A DNA stretch of 42,397 nt from Mycobacterium sp. 1274756.6 (GCF_001668625.1 NZ_LZLJ01000036.1:1-42397); one strand, 5' to 3'; shown: positions 27,302 through 35,957, counted from the first letter of the stretch. Notes: a model not told the origin generated them from the sequence alone. A program made the numbers and translations.

Positions 27302-27320
27302 CCGCACGAGGAGGCCGACG

Positions 27321-27635
27321 ATGAGCGTCGACATCGATGACGACGTGAGTGTTCTCACCGAACAGATTGCCGCGCTGCAGGACCTGGGTAACCAGCCGGA
27401 GGTGAGCGAGGCAACGGTCTACGACGTCAGCATCCGCTGGGGCACCGCGTTGGCGGGCCGGCTACCGCGGTTGCTGCACTACCGTGACCGCGGTCTGCTG
27501 GCCGACGACGACGCCGCGCGGGTGCGCCGGCTCTGCGACCAGCTGCGCGAGCTGACCGCGGTGTCGCGGCGGCTGGGGCTCGCCGAGCCGCGCCTGGATT
27601 CCGCGCACACCACACCGACCGAGGAGGAGCTATGA
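27321..27635 (+). CDS. Hypothetical protein
   Basis: This 104-residue ORF starts MSVDIDDDVSVLTEQIAALQ behind a GAGGAGG site. It is mainly helical, with a middle segment LPRLLHYRDRGLLADDDAARVRRLCDQL. No family is recognised and there is no signal or membrane segment. It follows the lipoprotein gene by 19 bases, and its stop overlaps the DUF5709 gene by four bases (ATGA), so the two are coupled. Confidence 0.7.
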   Translation: MSVDIDDDVSVLTEQIAALQDLGNQPEVSEATVYDVSIRWGTALAGRLPRLLHYRDRGLLADDDAARVRRLCDQLRELTAVSRRLGLAEPRLDSAHTTPTEEEL

Positions 27636-27913
27636 CCGACGACGATGTCACCGCCGACGATGCCACCGCCGACATCCCGGGGCCCTACCAGCCGGATCCC
27701 GGGGACGGCGTCAACACCGACCTGACCAGCAGCGTCGGCGCGGAGGATGTCGACGAGGACCGCATCGGACTGGATCCGCTGGAGGAGGGCATGGATCCGC
27801 CCGAGCAGTGGGCCGCCGCCGACCGCTACGGGGTGACCGCCGCCGAGCAGCGCGAGGGCGAGTCCCTCGACCAGCGGCTGGCGCAGGAGACCAAGGATGT
27901 CGGCGAGTCGTGA
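27632..27913 (+). CDS. DUF5709-like small acidic protein
   Basis: This 93-residue acidic protein ends with YGVTAAEQREGESLDQRLAQE, the conserved motif of DUF5709 proteins of actinobacteria, and earlier has LDPLEEGMDPPEQW. The function is unknown. It is coupled to the preceding gene by an ATGA overlap and is followed 33 bases later by a strong hairpin terminator. Confidence 0.78.
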   Translation: MTDDDVTADDATADIPGPYQPDPGDGVNTDLTSSVGAEDVDEDRIGLDPLEEGMDPPEQWAAADRYGVTAAEQREGESLDQRLAQETKDVGES

Positions 27914-27946
27914 CCCAGCGCTGACAACACCGCTGCGCTGAGAGCC

Positions 27947-27980
27947 GAACCCCGGTGAACGCCACCGGGGTTCAGCTTTT
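27947..27980 (+). terminator. Intrinsic terminator between convergent units
   Basis: GAACCCCGGTG at 27947-27957 pairs perfectly with CACCGGGGTTC at 27963-27973 around a five-base loop, followed by AGCTTTT. It ends the lipoprotein-DUF5709 unit and may also act on the convergent molybdopterin unit. Confidence 0.8.
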
Positions 27981-27983
27981 GCT

Positions 27984-28024
27984 TCAGGTGTCGTGCTTCA
28001 GGTGGTGTCGCGCGTCAGGTGTCG
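27984..28024. repeat. Three imperfect tandem copies of TCAGGTGTCG at the end of a minus-strand gene
   Basis: Copies lie at 27984-27993, 27998-28010 (with an inserted GGT) and 28015-28024. On the minus strand each reads ...ACCTGA, and the first-read copy supplies the stop of the gene ending at 28015. The others lie between that stop and the terminator. Confidence 0.65.
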
Positions 28025-28335
28025 CGGGCGGCCAGGAAATCCGCGCCGGCCAGCCGCAGCCCGGTCCGCGGCTGCGCACATTCGGGGTTGCGGCAGGTCA
28101 GCGCCACCAGGTAGGCGTCGTCGTCCTCGTCGAGGAACAGAAAACCCATCGGCAGCGCCGACCCGATGGTGAAATCGGCGGCGCCGCAACACTCGCAGCG
28201 CAGCCCGGTCGCCTCGAGGTGGGCGAGCACCCGCTCGGTGGCGCCGTCGGTCAGCTCCACCAGTTCCGGCCGGGCCATCACATCGGCGTCCTCCGGGCCG
28301 GGCGAGCTGTCACCCGATGCGACGTCGGCGGTCAC
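28015..28335 (-). CDS. Hypothetical cysteine-rich (putative zinc-binding) protein
   Basis: The 106-residue ORF holds two cysteine groups, LRCECCGAADF and ALTCRNPECAQP, spaced like a small zinc ribbon. A helix, MARPELVELTDGATERVLAHLEATG, precedes them. No known family is recognised. The GTG at 28335 directly abuts the stop of the molybdopterin oxidoreductase gene, so the two are co-transcribed. An internal ATG (at MARPEL) is another possible start. It may be an accessory protein of the oxidoreductase, which is inference from position. Confidence 0.65.
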   Translation of the reverse strand: MTADVASGDSSPGPEDADVMARPELVELTDGATERVLAHLEATGLRCECCGAADFTIGSALPMGFLFLDEDDDAYLVALTCRNPECAQPRTGLRLAGADFLAARDT

Positions 28336-29826
28336 TCAGATCTCCCCCTGCCGGTCGTAGTAGACGTTGTCCTCCCGCCAGCCGCCGGCACCCTTACCGA
28401 TGCGGGTGTAGTCGTCGACGAACTCGATCTGGTTGATCCATTTCGCCATCTTGAAGCCGACCTGGGTCTCCACCCGCAGCCGCAGCGGCGCACCGTGCTG
28501 GATGGCCAGCGGGATCCCGTTCATCTGGTAGGCGAGCAGGGTCTGCGGCTTGTGCGCCAACTCCAGATCGATGACCTCGTAGAACTGGCCGTGGCCGCGG
28601 GCGCTGGGTTCGTCGCGGTCGTTGTCCTGCATGGTCAGAAAGCAGATGTAGCGGGCCTGCGGCAGCGGGCGGACCAGATCGGTCAACCGCGCCAGCGGCA
28701 CCCCACCCCACTCGGCGATGCTCGACCAGCCCTGGATGCAGTTGTGCAGCACCCGCTGGGTATGCGGCTCGCTCAACTCCCGCAGCCCGTCCAGATCCAG
28801 AGTGACCGGCTGCTCGACCAGGCCTCCGACCCGCAGCCGCCAGTCGACGAAGTTGTGCGCCGCCATCACCTTGTACTCCATTGAGGTGGGCGGTTTTCCG
28901 TTGACCCGGTGTTGCGACGAGATCGCGGTGACCGGGTAGTCCTGCCGGGAGTCCAGTCGCCGCAGCACCCGGGCGCGCAGCCAATCGAGGAACCCGCCGA
29001 GCACCCGCTGCACCGAGCGGGGACGGCGCAGGCTCCACATGGTCGCCGCGACGTGTACCGCGATCACCGCGGCAACGATCAGTAGCGACAGCGCGGTCGC
29101 CCAATAGGTGTTGCGCACCGAACCGAAGATCATCAGCGCGCTGAGCCGCCCCCAGCCCCAGAAGAACAGCATCGACAGGTGGATGACGATGAACACCGCG
29201 AACGCTCCGAGCCCGAGGAAATGCAGGGTGCGGATGCGTTGCCGGCCGCCGAGCAGCCGCACGAGCCACGGGAACCGCGCCTCGATCGCCGGTGATTGGG
29301 CGGCGCCGGTCAGGATCTGAAACGGCGCCAGCAGGAACAGCACCCCGGCGTAGGTGAGTTTTTGGATCGCGTCCAGCGGTTCGCCGGGCAGTGCTGGCGG
29401 CAGGTTGAATGACAGGTAGGTGACGACGTCGTCGGCGGCGTCGGCGAAGATCGACCAGGAGGCCGGCCAGTAGCGCTGCCACTGCCCGGTGGCGAACAGC
29501 AGGATGAAGTAGCTGGCGCCGACCAGGATCCAGCCCAGCACCGCCACGAAATGCCAGTGCCTGCCCATGCCGAGTTGGGCGCGGCCCGGCAGCGACACCA
29601 GCGGGTGGTAGGACTCCTCCTCGTCGAGGGTGTCGTAGAGCTTGGCTTTGGGCATCACCTTGCGGGTGAAGCGCGCCCATTCGGTGCCGGGCCGGCTCTC
29701 GTCGTTGCCGTACAGCTTGGGGTGGGTGGCCAGGATCTCCAGCCCGCTGCGCATCGCCAGGGTCAGAAACAGCAGGTTCAGCCAGTGCTCGACGCGCAGC
29801 CAGGCCGGGAAGTCCAGTGTCGTCAT
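28336..29826 (-). CDS. Membrane cytochrome b-like/molybdopterin oxidoreductase fusion
   Basis: This 496-residue protein joins an N-terminal membrane half to a sulfite-oxidase-type molybdopterin domain. The first 280 residues have about five helices with histidines (VEHWLNLLFLTLAM, HWHFVAVLGWILVGASYF, LHFLGLGAFAVFIVIHLSMLF) like a cytochrome b561-type haem protein. The C-terminal part has VLHNCIQGWSSIAEWGGV, where the cysteine is the expected Mo ligand, and GIPLAIQHGAPLRLRV. It likely passes electrons between the molybdenum site and membrane haems; the substrate is unknown. A small four-helix membrane protein is encoded just upstream. Confidence 0.82.
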   Translation of the reverse strand: MTTLDFPAWLRVEHWLNLLFLTLAMRSGLEILATHPKLYGNDESRPGTEWARFTRKVMPKAKLYDTLDEEESYHPLVSLPGRAQLGMGRHWHFVAVLGWILVGASYFILLFATGQWQRYWPASWSIFADAADDVVTYLSFNLPPALPGEPLDAIQKLTYAGVLFLLAPFQILTGAAQSPAIEARFPWLVRLLGGRQRIRTLHFLGLGAFAVFIVIHLSMLFFWGWGRLSALMIFGSVRNTYWATALSLLIVAAVIAVHVAATMWSLRRPRSVQRVLGGFLDWLRARVLRRLDSRQDYPVTAISSQHRVNGKPPTSMEYKVMAAHNFVDWRLRVGGLVEQPVTLDLDGLRELSEPHTQRVLHNCIQGWSSIAEWGGVPLARLTDLVRPLPQARYICFLTMQDNDRDEPSARGHGQFYEVIDLELAHKPQTLLAYQMNGIPLAIQHGAPLRLRVETQVGFKMAKWINQIEFVDDYTRIGKGAGGWREDNVYYDRQGEI

Positions 29827-29841
29827 CGCCGCCTCCCCCGC

Positions 29842-30327
29842 CTAGTCATGCCAGTTCTGCCATTGCGGCCGGGCGACGTTGATGCCGGACAGCACGGTGG
29901 CGTGCAGCACCAAAAACAGTGCCGCGCAGGCCATCAGCGCGCTGCCGGGTGCGACATCCCAGCGGCCGGTCAGCTGGGTCAGACCGGCGACCGGGTCGGC
30001 GCGGGTGCCCAGATAGACCGCCAGGAACGACAGGCACGCCGCACTGCCCAGAAACCAGGCCGGCTCGGTGATCTCGACGCGCGGGGCGAACATCAACACC
30101 GCGGCGATCAGGCATGCCGCGCCCAGCAGGACGACGTAGCCGGTGAAAACCGCCGGCGGCGTCGGCGTCGACCACCACAGGTAGCCGTGGATCCCGGTGA
30201 TGGCCAGCAGCAGCGTCACGCCGAGGGCGCTCACCGTGGTCGGCAGGTTGAAGGCGACCCACCCGTTCAGCGTCAGCGGCGGCGACGACCAGAACCGCCG
30301 CCAGTATCCGGTGACCGAGATGCTCAC
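29842..30327 (-). CDS. Hypothetical four-helix membrane protein
   Basis: This 161-residue protein has hydrophobic helices around residues 25-50, 57-82, 87-107 and 125-150, and contains LLLAITGIHGYLWWS and a late LVLHATVLSGINVARPQW with histidines that might bind haem. No named family is recognised. The GTG at 30327 lies ten bases after the -10 of a SigF-type promoter. It leads the unit with the molybdopterin oxidoreductase and the cysteine-rich protein, so a role as membrane partner is plausible. Confidence 0.68.
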   Translation of the reverse strand: MSISVTGYWRRFWSSPPLTLNGWVAFNLPTTVSALGVTLLLAITGIHGYLWWSTPTPPAVFTGYVVLLGAACLIAAVLMFAPRVEITEPAWFLGSAACLSFLAVYLGTRADPVAGLTQLTGRWDVAPGSALMACAALFLVLHATVLSGINVARPQWQNWHD

Positions 30328-30337
30328 GCTGTCTCAC

Positions 30338-30363
30338 ATACCCGGGGGCGAGCGGGCAGAAAC
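30338..30363 (-). promoter_or_regulatory. SigF-type promoter of the molybdopterin oxidoreductase unit
   Basis: GTTT at 30363-30360 and GGGTAT at 30343-30338 on the minus strand are 16 bases apart, both perfect. The -10 ends ten bases before the GTG at 30327. Confidence 0.7.
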
Positions 30364-30415
30364 GTGGGCCCCGGCGGCGCGGATAGCCGCCGCCGATTGT
30401 GGGTAGCCCGCGCGC

Positions 30416-31528
30416 ATGGACGCAGTTGCCGGCACGGCGGTGCCGATCGAAGCGGTGCAGGTCGCCGCCTACACCATTCCCACCGACGCCCCCGAATCCG
30501 ACGGGACGCTGGCCTGGGACTCCACCACCATGGTGGTGGTGACGGTGCGAGCCGGCGGGCAGTCCGGGCTGGGCTACACCTATGCGGGCACGCCGGTGGC
30601 CACGGTGGTGGCCGACTCCCTCGCCGGCGTGATCAGCGGCCAGGACGCGCTGCACCCGCCGGCGCGCTGGGCGCAGATGCTGCACGCGGTGCGCAACCTG
30701 GGCCGGCCCGGTGTGGTGGCCCAGGCGATCGCCGCGGTGGATATCGCCTTGTGGGACCTGCGATCCCGGCTGTTGGGGCAGGCGCTGACGGTGACGCTGG
30801 GCGCGGTGCACGAGGCCACCCCGATCTACGGCAGCGGCGGGTTCACCTCCTACAGCGACTATCAGCTGCGGGCCCAGCTCAGCGACTGGGTCGACGCCGG
30901 GATCCCGCGGGTGAAGATCAAGGTAGGCCGCGAGCCGGGCACCGACCCGGCCCGGCTGAGCGCGGCCCAGGCCGCGATCGGGTCGGGCACCGAGTTGTTC
31001 GTCGACGCCAACGGCGCCTACACCCGCAAACAGGCGCTGCTGTGGGCGCAGCGCTTCGCCGAGCACGACGTGCGCTGGTTCGAGGAGCCGGTGAGCTCCG
31101 ACGACCTGCCCGGGCTGCGGCTGCTGCGCGACCGCGGCCCGGCGGGCATGGACATCGCCGCCGGGGAGTACGGCTACGACCTGCCGTACTTCCAGCGGCT
31201 GCTGGACGCCGGCGCCGTCGACTGCCCGCAGGCCGACGTCACCCGCTGTCTGGGCATCAGCGGGGTGCTGCGGGTGGCGGCGTTGTGCGACGCCCGCTGC
31301 CTGGACCTCTCCCTGCACTGCGCGCCGCAGGTCAGCGCCCAGGTCGGGACGGCGATCTGGCATCTGCGGCATCTGGAGTACTTCCACGACCATGTGCGCA
31401 TCGAGGAGATGGCCTTCGACGGGGTGCTGCGCCCGCAGCCGGGCGGCGTGCTGCGCCCGGACCGTGACACCCCCGGGCACGGGCTGACGTTCAAAGCCGC
31501 CGACCTCGAGCAGTTCCGGGTGCGCTGA
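30416..31528 (+). CDS. Enolase-superfamily enzyme (mandelate racemase/muconate cycloisomerase type)
   Basis: This 370-residue protein has the capping domain followed by a TIM barrel with the superfamily ligands. RVKIKVG (catalytic lysines near residue 170) is followed by the metal ligands in VDANGAY, FEEPV and GEYGYD, and by DLSLHCAP near the C terminus. It abstracts a proton alpha to a carboxylate, as in sugar-acid dehydratases or racemases; the exact reaction cannot be assigned. Sugar-acid chemistry would suit the GMC/gluconate-type genes upstream, but that is only a suggestion. A weak GGGTAG element precedes the ATG. It is convergent with the glycan cluster. Confidence 0.85.
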   Translation: MDAVAGTAVPIEAVQVAAYTIPTDAPESDGTLAWDSTTMVVVTVRAGGQSGLGYTYAGTPVATVVADSLAGVISGQDALHPPARWAQMLHAVRNLGRPGVVAQAIAAVDIALWDLRSRLLGQALTVTLGAVHEATPIYGSGGFTSYSDYQLRAQLSDWVDAGIPRVKIKVGREPGTDPARLSAAQAAIGSGTELFVDANGAYTRKQALLWAQRFAEHDVRWFEEPVSSDDLPGLRLLRDRGPAGMDIAAGEYGYDLPYFQRLLDAGAVDCPQADVTRCLGISGVLRVAALCDARCLDLSLHCAPQVSAQVGTAIWHLRHLEYFHDHVRIEEMAFDGVLRPQPGGVLRPDRDTPGHGLTFKAADLEQFRVR

Positions 31529-31543
31529 GCTCCGGTTCGGCGG

Positions 31544-32845
31544 TCAGTAGCCGTGGGCGGTGCCGTTGCCGACGAACGCCAGCCCGGCGCGGCGCACCGC
31601 GTCGGCGTCGACCACGTTGCGGGTGTCGAGCACCAGCGCCTCCGGTGCGGCCCGGCGCCCGATGCGCTCCCAGTCCAGCGTCCCGAATTCCGGCCACTCG
31701 GTCAGCACCAGGATGGCGTCGGCGTCCTTGACCGCGACGTAGGGGTCGCTGGCGGTGGCGGCCGGCAGCCGGGCGGTGTCGATCGACTCCAGCCGCGGGT
31801 CGTAGGCGGTCAACTGGGCGCCGACCCGTTGCAGATCCGTGCAGATCGTGATCGCCGGGGAATCCCGCACGTCGCTGGTGCCGGCCTTGAACGTCACCCC
31901 CAGCGCGGTGACCTTCAGTTCCCGCAGCGGGCGGTTCAACCGGTGGCGCAGCGCGGTCAGGATCCGCTCGGTCTGGTGGCCGTTGGTGCGCCGCGCGGAG
32001 GTCACCTCCGGCAGCGCGGTGCCGTGCTGGCGTCCGGTGTGCAGCAGCGCGGCGGTGTCCTTGGGCAGACACGAGCCGCCCCAGCCGGGCCCGGGGGCCA
32101 GAAAATGCGGCCCGATCCGGTCGTCGGTGCCCATCGCCCCGGCGATGTCGCCGATGTCGGCGCCGACCTGGCCGGACAGCTCGGCCAGCGAGTTGACGAA
32201 GGACAGTTTGACCGCCAGGAAGGCGTTGCAGGCGTACTTGGCCAGCTCAGCGCTTTCCGGGCTCATCCGCAGGACGGTGTCGGCGCCGCCGTACAGCCGC
32301 GCCACCCGGGCGCCGGCCCGGATCCCGGCCGGGTCGTCGACGGTGCCGACCAGCACCCGGCCCGGATGGCAGAAGTCGTCGACGGCGCGGCCCTCGCGCA
32401 GGAACTCCGGGTTGGACACCACCTCGATGCCGTGCCGGCGCAGCCGCCGGCCCAGCCGCCGGCAGGTGCCCACCGGCACGGTGGACTTGACCACCACCAC
32501 CGCGCCGGGGGGCAGCACGCCGGCCAGCTCGTCGACGGCCGCGTCGACCGCGCTCAGGTCCGCGGCCCCGTCGTCGGCGGTCGGGGTTGGCACACACACG
32601 AACACCACGTCCCGGTCGTGCAGGGCGGCGTAGTCGGCGCCGAACCGCAGTTGCCCGGTGCGCAGCCGGCAGCGCAGCAGGTCCTCCAGCCGGGGCTCGT
32701 CGATCACCGCGACACCGTTTCGCAGCTGCGCGACCCGGTCGGCGTCCAGATCGATGCAGACCGTGTCGAATTCGGCGTCGGCCAGGCAGACCGCGGTGGT
32801 CAGCCCGACGTAGCCGGCGCCCACGACGCCCACCCGGGTGGTCAT
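31544..32845 (-). CDS. UDP-glucose 6-dehydrogenase
   Basis: This 433-residue NAD-dependent enzyme oxidises UDP-glucose to UDP-glucuronate. It has the Rossmann motif GVVGAGYVGL near the start, STVPVGT at 121-127, NPEFLREG at 145-152 and the catalytic cysteine C259 in GGSCLPKD. FKAGTSDVRDSPA in the C-terminal domain is also characteristic. The ATG at 32845 overlaps the stop of the GT9 gene by four bases. A longer open frame upstream is antisense-like across the GT9 gene and is rejected. It is the last gene of the glycan operon. Its product is the substrate of the UDP-xylose-synthase-like enzyme at the other end of the cluster. Confidence 0.93.
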   Translation of the reverse strand: MTTRVGVVGAGYVGLTTAVCLADAEFDTVCIDLDADRVAQLRNGVAVIDEPRLEDLLRCRLRTGQLRFGADYAALHDRDVVFVCVPTPTADDGAADLSAVDAAVDELAGVLPPGAVVVVKSTVPVGTCRRLGRRLRRHGIEVVSNPEFLREGRAVDDFCHPGRVLVGTVDDPAGIRAGARVARLYGGADTVLRMSPESAELAKYACNAFLAVKLSFVNSLAELSGQVGADIGDIAGAMGTDDRIGPHFLAPGPGWGGSCLPKDTAALLHTGRQHGTALPEVTSARRTNGHQTERILTALRHRLNRPLRELKVTALGVTFKAGTSDVRDSPAITICTDLQRVGAQLTAYDPRLESIDTARLPAATASDPYVAVKDADAILVLTEWPEFGTLDWERIGRRAAPEALVLDTRNVVDADAVRRAGLAFVGNGTAHGY

Positions 32846-33804
32846 GCGCACCGCCCGAGGATGTCGGCGGCCGCGTCGAGCACCCGGGCGGCGGTGATGA
32901 GCAGCAGCCCCGGGTCGGGCTGCTCGGCGTGCGGGTCGCCGCGGTCCCCGGCCCACACCGTGATGTGGTGGCCCGCCCCGCGCGGTCCCCAGTGGCTCGG
33001 CGGGGTGGGCCCGAACACCAGCACCGAGGCGGTGCCGGTGGCGGTGGCGATGTGCCCGACGCCGGTGTCCCCGCACACCAGCAGCTGCGCATCGCTGATC
33101 AGGGCGACCATGCCGAGCACGTCGAGCTGCCCGGCCAGCACCGCCGCGGCGTCGAGTCCGGCCTGCGCGGCGACGTGTTCGGCCAGCGGCCGCTCGGCGC
33201 GCGAGCCGGTCACCACGACCCGGTGGCCGGCGGCGGCCAGTTCGGCGGCGACGGCGGCGAACCGGTCGGCCGGCCAGCGCCGGGACGGGGCGGCGGCGCC
33301 GGGGTGGATGACGATCACCCCGTCGTGGCGGGGGTGACCGGCCGGCCGGTCCAGGGCCAGATCCTGCGGGTCGGCGGTGATGCCGGCCGCGCCGAGCAGA
33401 CCGCACCAGCGGTCCACTTCGTGCTGCTCGTCGCGCCAGGCCGGGCCGCCCAGTTGCGGGAAGTCCGGGTGTCGGTGGGTGATGACCGCGTCGGGGTGGG
33501 TGGTCAGCAGGTCGGTGATGCTCTGCGGTCCCCGGCCGTGCAGGTTGACGGCCAGCTGCGGTGGCGGGTGCGGCCAGCGCAGCGCCCCGAGTGCCGCGGT
33601 GGGCAGCACCTCGTCGACGGCTCCGGACAGGCACGCCAGCCCGGCCAGCCAGTCCGGGGTGGCCAGCACCAGGTGGGCGTGCGGGTAGGCACGGCGCAGC
33701 GCGCGCAGCGCCGGGATGCCGGTGAGCAGATCGCCCAGGCCGATCGCGCGCAGCGCGAGGATCGTCGCCGGCGCGGCGGTGGGTGCCTGCGGCGGGGCGG
33801 TCAC
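32842..33804 (-). CDS. Family 9 glycosyltransferase (heptosyltransferase-like)
   Basis: This 320-residue GT-B protein belongs to the ADP-heptosyltransferase family. The start ILALRAIGLGDLLTGIPALRALRRAYP is the family acceptor-side motif. VIVIHPGAAAPSRRWPADRFAAVAAEL opens the nucleotide-binding half, and LVCGDTGVGHIATATGT is the donor-site GDTG...H motif. The GTG at 33804 overlaps the SDR stop (GTGA), and its stop overlaps the UDP-glucose dehydrogenase start. Given GmhA, HldE and a GmhB-like domain in the operon, an ADP-heptose donor is the likely substrate. Confidence 0.88.
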   Translation of the reverse strand: MTAPPQAPTAAPATILALRAIGLGDLLTGIPALRALRRAYPHAHLVLATPDWLAGLACLSGAVDEVLPTAALGALRWPHPPPQLAVNLHGRGPQSITDLLTTHPDAVITHRHPDFPQLGGPAWRDEQHEVDRWCGLLGAAGITADPQDLALDRPAGHPRHDGVIVIHPGAAAPSRRWPADRFAAVAAELAAAGHRVVVTGSRAERPLAEHVAAQAGLDAAAVLAGQLDVLGMVALISDAQLLVCGDTGVGHIATATGTASVLVFGPTPPSHWGPRGAGHHITVWAGDRGDPHAEQPDPGLLLITAARVLDAAADILGRCA

Positions 33805-34547
33805 GGCCACGACGACTCCTCGCTGCAGCACACCACCAGCTCGCGGATCTCACTGCCCGGGGGCTGGCGCAACGCGAACAGCACGGTCTCGGCGACCTGG
33901 TCGGGGTCGTTGAGTTTGGCGTCGGCGGGTGGTTTGTACTGCTCGGGCCGGTCGTCGAAGAACGCGGTGGTCATGCCGCCGGGGATGAGCAGGGTCACCC
34001 CGACCTCGCCGGCCAGTTCGGCGGCCAGCGCCCGGGTGAAGCCCACCACCCCGAATTTGCTGGCGCAGTAGGCGGTGGCGTCGCTGACCGCCTTGAGGCC
34101 CAGGGTGGAGGCGCAGGTGACGATGTGCCCGCCGTCGGCGGTCAGGTACGGCAGGGCGGCCCGGATGACCGCGGCGGTGCCCAGCAGGTTGACCTGCAGC
34201 ACCTTCTCCCAGTCCTTGGCCGGGACCTGGTCCAGCCGGCCGCAGGCGTCGGTGCCCGCCGGGGTGAACACGGCGTGCAGCGGGCCGTCGGCGGTGTGGG
34301 CCAGTTCGGCCACGGCGTCCTCGACGGCGGCGGTGTCGGCCAGATCGGCGTGCTGGTAGGCCACCCCGTCGGCGGGTTCGGCGATGTCGATCACCAGCGG
34401 GGTGCCGCCGTGGCGTTGCACGGCGCGGACGGTGGCCGCGCCCAGCCCGGACGCTCCTCCGGCGATCAGGACGTTGCCCACTCCCCCGGCGGGTTTCTCG
34501 GTGCCGGTGGCCGCGGATTGCGGTGCGGACGAGTGGTGTTGGGACAT
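33801..34547 (-). CDS. Short-chain dehydrogenase/reductase in the heptose operon
   Basis: This 248-residue classical SDR has NVLIAGGASGLGAATV for NAD(P) binding and TAYCASKFGVVGF with the catalytic Tyr and Lys. IPGGMTTAFF follows the active site as in many family members. It is not an extended SDR and so is not an HldD-type epimerase. It may oxidise or reduce a sugar intermediate. It begins 24 bases after hldE, the only non-overlapping junction inside the operon, with a GGAGGAGC site before the ATG. Its stop overlaps the following GT9 gene. Confidence 0.85.
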   Translation of the reverse strand: MSQHHSSAPQSAATGTEKPAGGVGNVLIAGGASGLGAATVRAVQRHGGTPLVIDIAEPADGVAYQHADLADTAAVEDAVAELAHTADGPLHAVFTPAGTDACGRLDQVPAKDWEKVLQVNLLGTAAVIRAALPYLTADGGHIVTCASTLGLKAVSDATAYCASKFGVVGFTRALAAELAGEVGVTLLIPGGMTTAFFDDRPEQYKPPADAKLNDPDQVAETVLFALRQPPGSEIRELVVCCSEESSWP

Positions 34548-34571
34548 GCGCTCCTCCGGTCGGATGTGCGG

Positions 34572-35957
34572 TTACTTCGCCGCGGCGATCAGCTTGGTGG
34601 TCGAATAGCCGGGCACGGTGGGCAGCAGCACCACCTCGCCGCCGTTGCGGGTGACGGTCGGGGCCTCGGGCAGCTCCACGTCGCGGTAATCGCCGCCTTT
34701 GACCCAGATGTCGGGGCGCAGCCGGTCGAGCATCGCGGTGGGATCGGTGTCGTTGAACACCACCACCCCGTCGACGCAGGCCAGCGCGGCCAGTACCTTG
34801 GCGCGGTCCGCCGCCGAGACCACCGGGCGGCCTTCGCCTTTGAGCCGGCGCACCGAGGCGTCGGAGTTGATCAACACCACCAGTGCGTCGCCGAGTTCGC
34901 GGGCGCGGCGCAACAGCCGCACATGCCCGGTGTGCAGCAGGTCGAAGCAGCCCCCGGTGGCCACCACCGTGCCGCGCCGCTGGCGGACCCGGCGGATCAG
35001 CGCGTTGACCGCCGAAATGCCGGTCACCGCACCGGTATCGCCGGACACTTCGATGCCGCCGAACATCGGCAGCACCGACGACACCGCGGCGGCACCGCCG
35101 GTGGCGACGAACCGGCAGGCGTCGTCGACCGCCGCCGTCGCCGCCTGGAGCGGGCCGGCGCCGCCGGCCAGGGTGGCCGCGGCCGCCACCGAGAACCGGT
35201 CGCCGGCGCCGCAGGTGTCGCCGGGCCCGCCCAGCGCGTCCGGCGGGCGGATGGGGTGGGCGTTGTGCTCGGCGTCGGCGTACAGCGCTCCACGCGCCCC
35301 CAGGGTGACCGCTACCGCGTCGGCGGCCCATTGGCTGCGCAGCGCAGCGGGCAGTTGCCCGCCCGGGGTGTCGGGTGCAAACCGTTGCGCCTCAGCCTGA
35401 TTGGGGGTGACCAGCGTGCAGCCGGGCACCGGGTCGGAGCCGCGCGGGTGCGGGTCCCAGACCACCGGGGTGTCGGCGGCGGCCGCGGTCAGCATGGCGC
35501 GCAGCCGCTCGTGTGCCGTGACTCCGCGCCCGTAGTCGGCGACGCAGATCGCGCCCGCGTCGCGCAGCACCTCGGTGAGTTCGGGCGGCAGCGGGCCGGT
35601 GCCGGCGTAGCCGTCGCCGTGGTCGACCCGGACCACCGATTGGCCGCCGGCGCGGATGCGGATCTTGCTGGCGGTGGTGCCGGCCAACTCGGTCTCGATG
35701 AGCCGGATGCCCGGGTAGTCCTCGGCGAACAGCCGGGCCAGGGTGCGGCCGCTGGGGTCGCGGCCGGTCGCGGTGACCAGCACGACGTCCGGGTGTACCC
35801 GGTCGGCCAGGACGGCGGCCAGCCCCGCCCCGCCGGGCCGCTGCCAGATGTGCCGCGGTTCGACGACCGGCACCGGCGCCTCCGGGGAGAGCCGCTCGGC
35901 GGAGCCGTCGACGTCCACGTCGAGCATCGAGTCCCCGATGATCACCAGCGGTTTCAC
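34572..35957 (-). CDS. hldE: HldE: heptose 7-phosphate kinase / heptose 1-phosphate adenylyltransferase
   Basis: This 461-residue bifunctional enzyme has an N-terminal ribokinase-like domain and a C-terminal nucleotidyltransferase domain. The kinase has the Gly pair RPGGAGLAA (40-48), TPNQAEA (184-190) and the catalytic loop GGPGDTCGAGDRF (243-255). The adenylyltransferase has GCFDLLHTGHVRLL (336-349) and VKGGDYRD (419-426). It phosphorylates D-glycero-beta-D-manno-heptose 7-phosphate and later adenylates the 1-phosphate. The usual GGAANVA motif reads GGAGLAA. The GTG at 35957 overlaps the gmhA stop. The GmhB step between its two reactions is supplied by the GT2 fusion protein. Confidence 0.93.
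   Translation of the reverse strand: MKPLVIIGDSMLDVDVDGSAERLSPEAPVPVVEPRHIWQRPGGAGLAAVLADRVHPDVVLVTATGRDPSGRTLARLFAEDYPGIRLIETELAGTTASKIRIRAGGQSVVRVDHGDGYAGTGPLPPELTEVLRDAGAICVADYGRGVTAHERLRAMLTAAAADTPVVWDPHPRGSDPVPGCTLVTPNQAEAQRFAPDTPGGQLPAALRSQWAADAVAVTLGARGALYADAEHNAHPIRPPDALGGPGDTCGAGDRFSVAAAATLAGGAGPLQAATAAVDDACRFVATGGAAAVSSVLPMFGGIEVSGDTGAVTGISAVNALIRRVRQRRGTVVATGGCFDLLHTGHVRLLRRARELGDALVVLINSDASVRRLKGEGRPVVSAADRAKVLAALACVDGVVVFNDTDPTAMLDRLRPDIWVKGGDYRDVELPEAPTVTRNGGEVVLLPTVPGYSTTKLIAAAK

Noticed and set aside
31544..33853. A single 769-codon open frame covering UDP-glucose dehydrogenase and most of the upstream GT9 gene
   Set aside because: Only the part from 32845 matches a protein family. 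The upstream part is an Arg/Pro/Ala-rich off-frame reading of the GT9 gene, and the true starts overlap by four bases.
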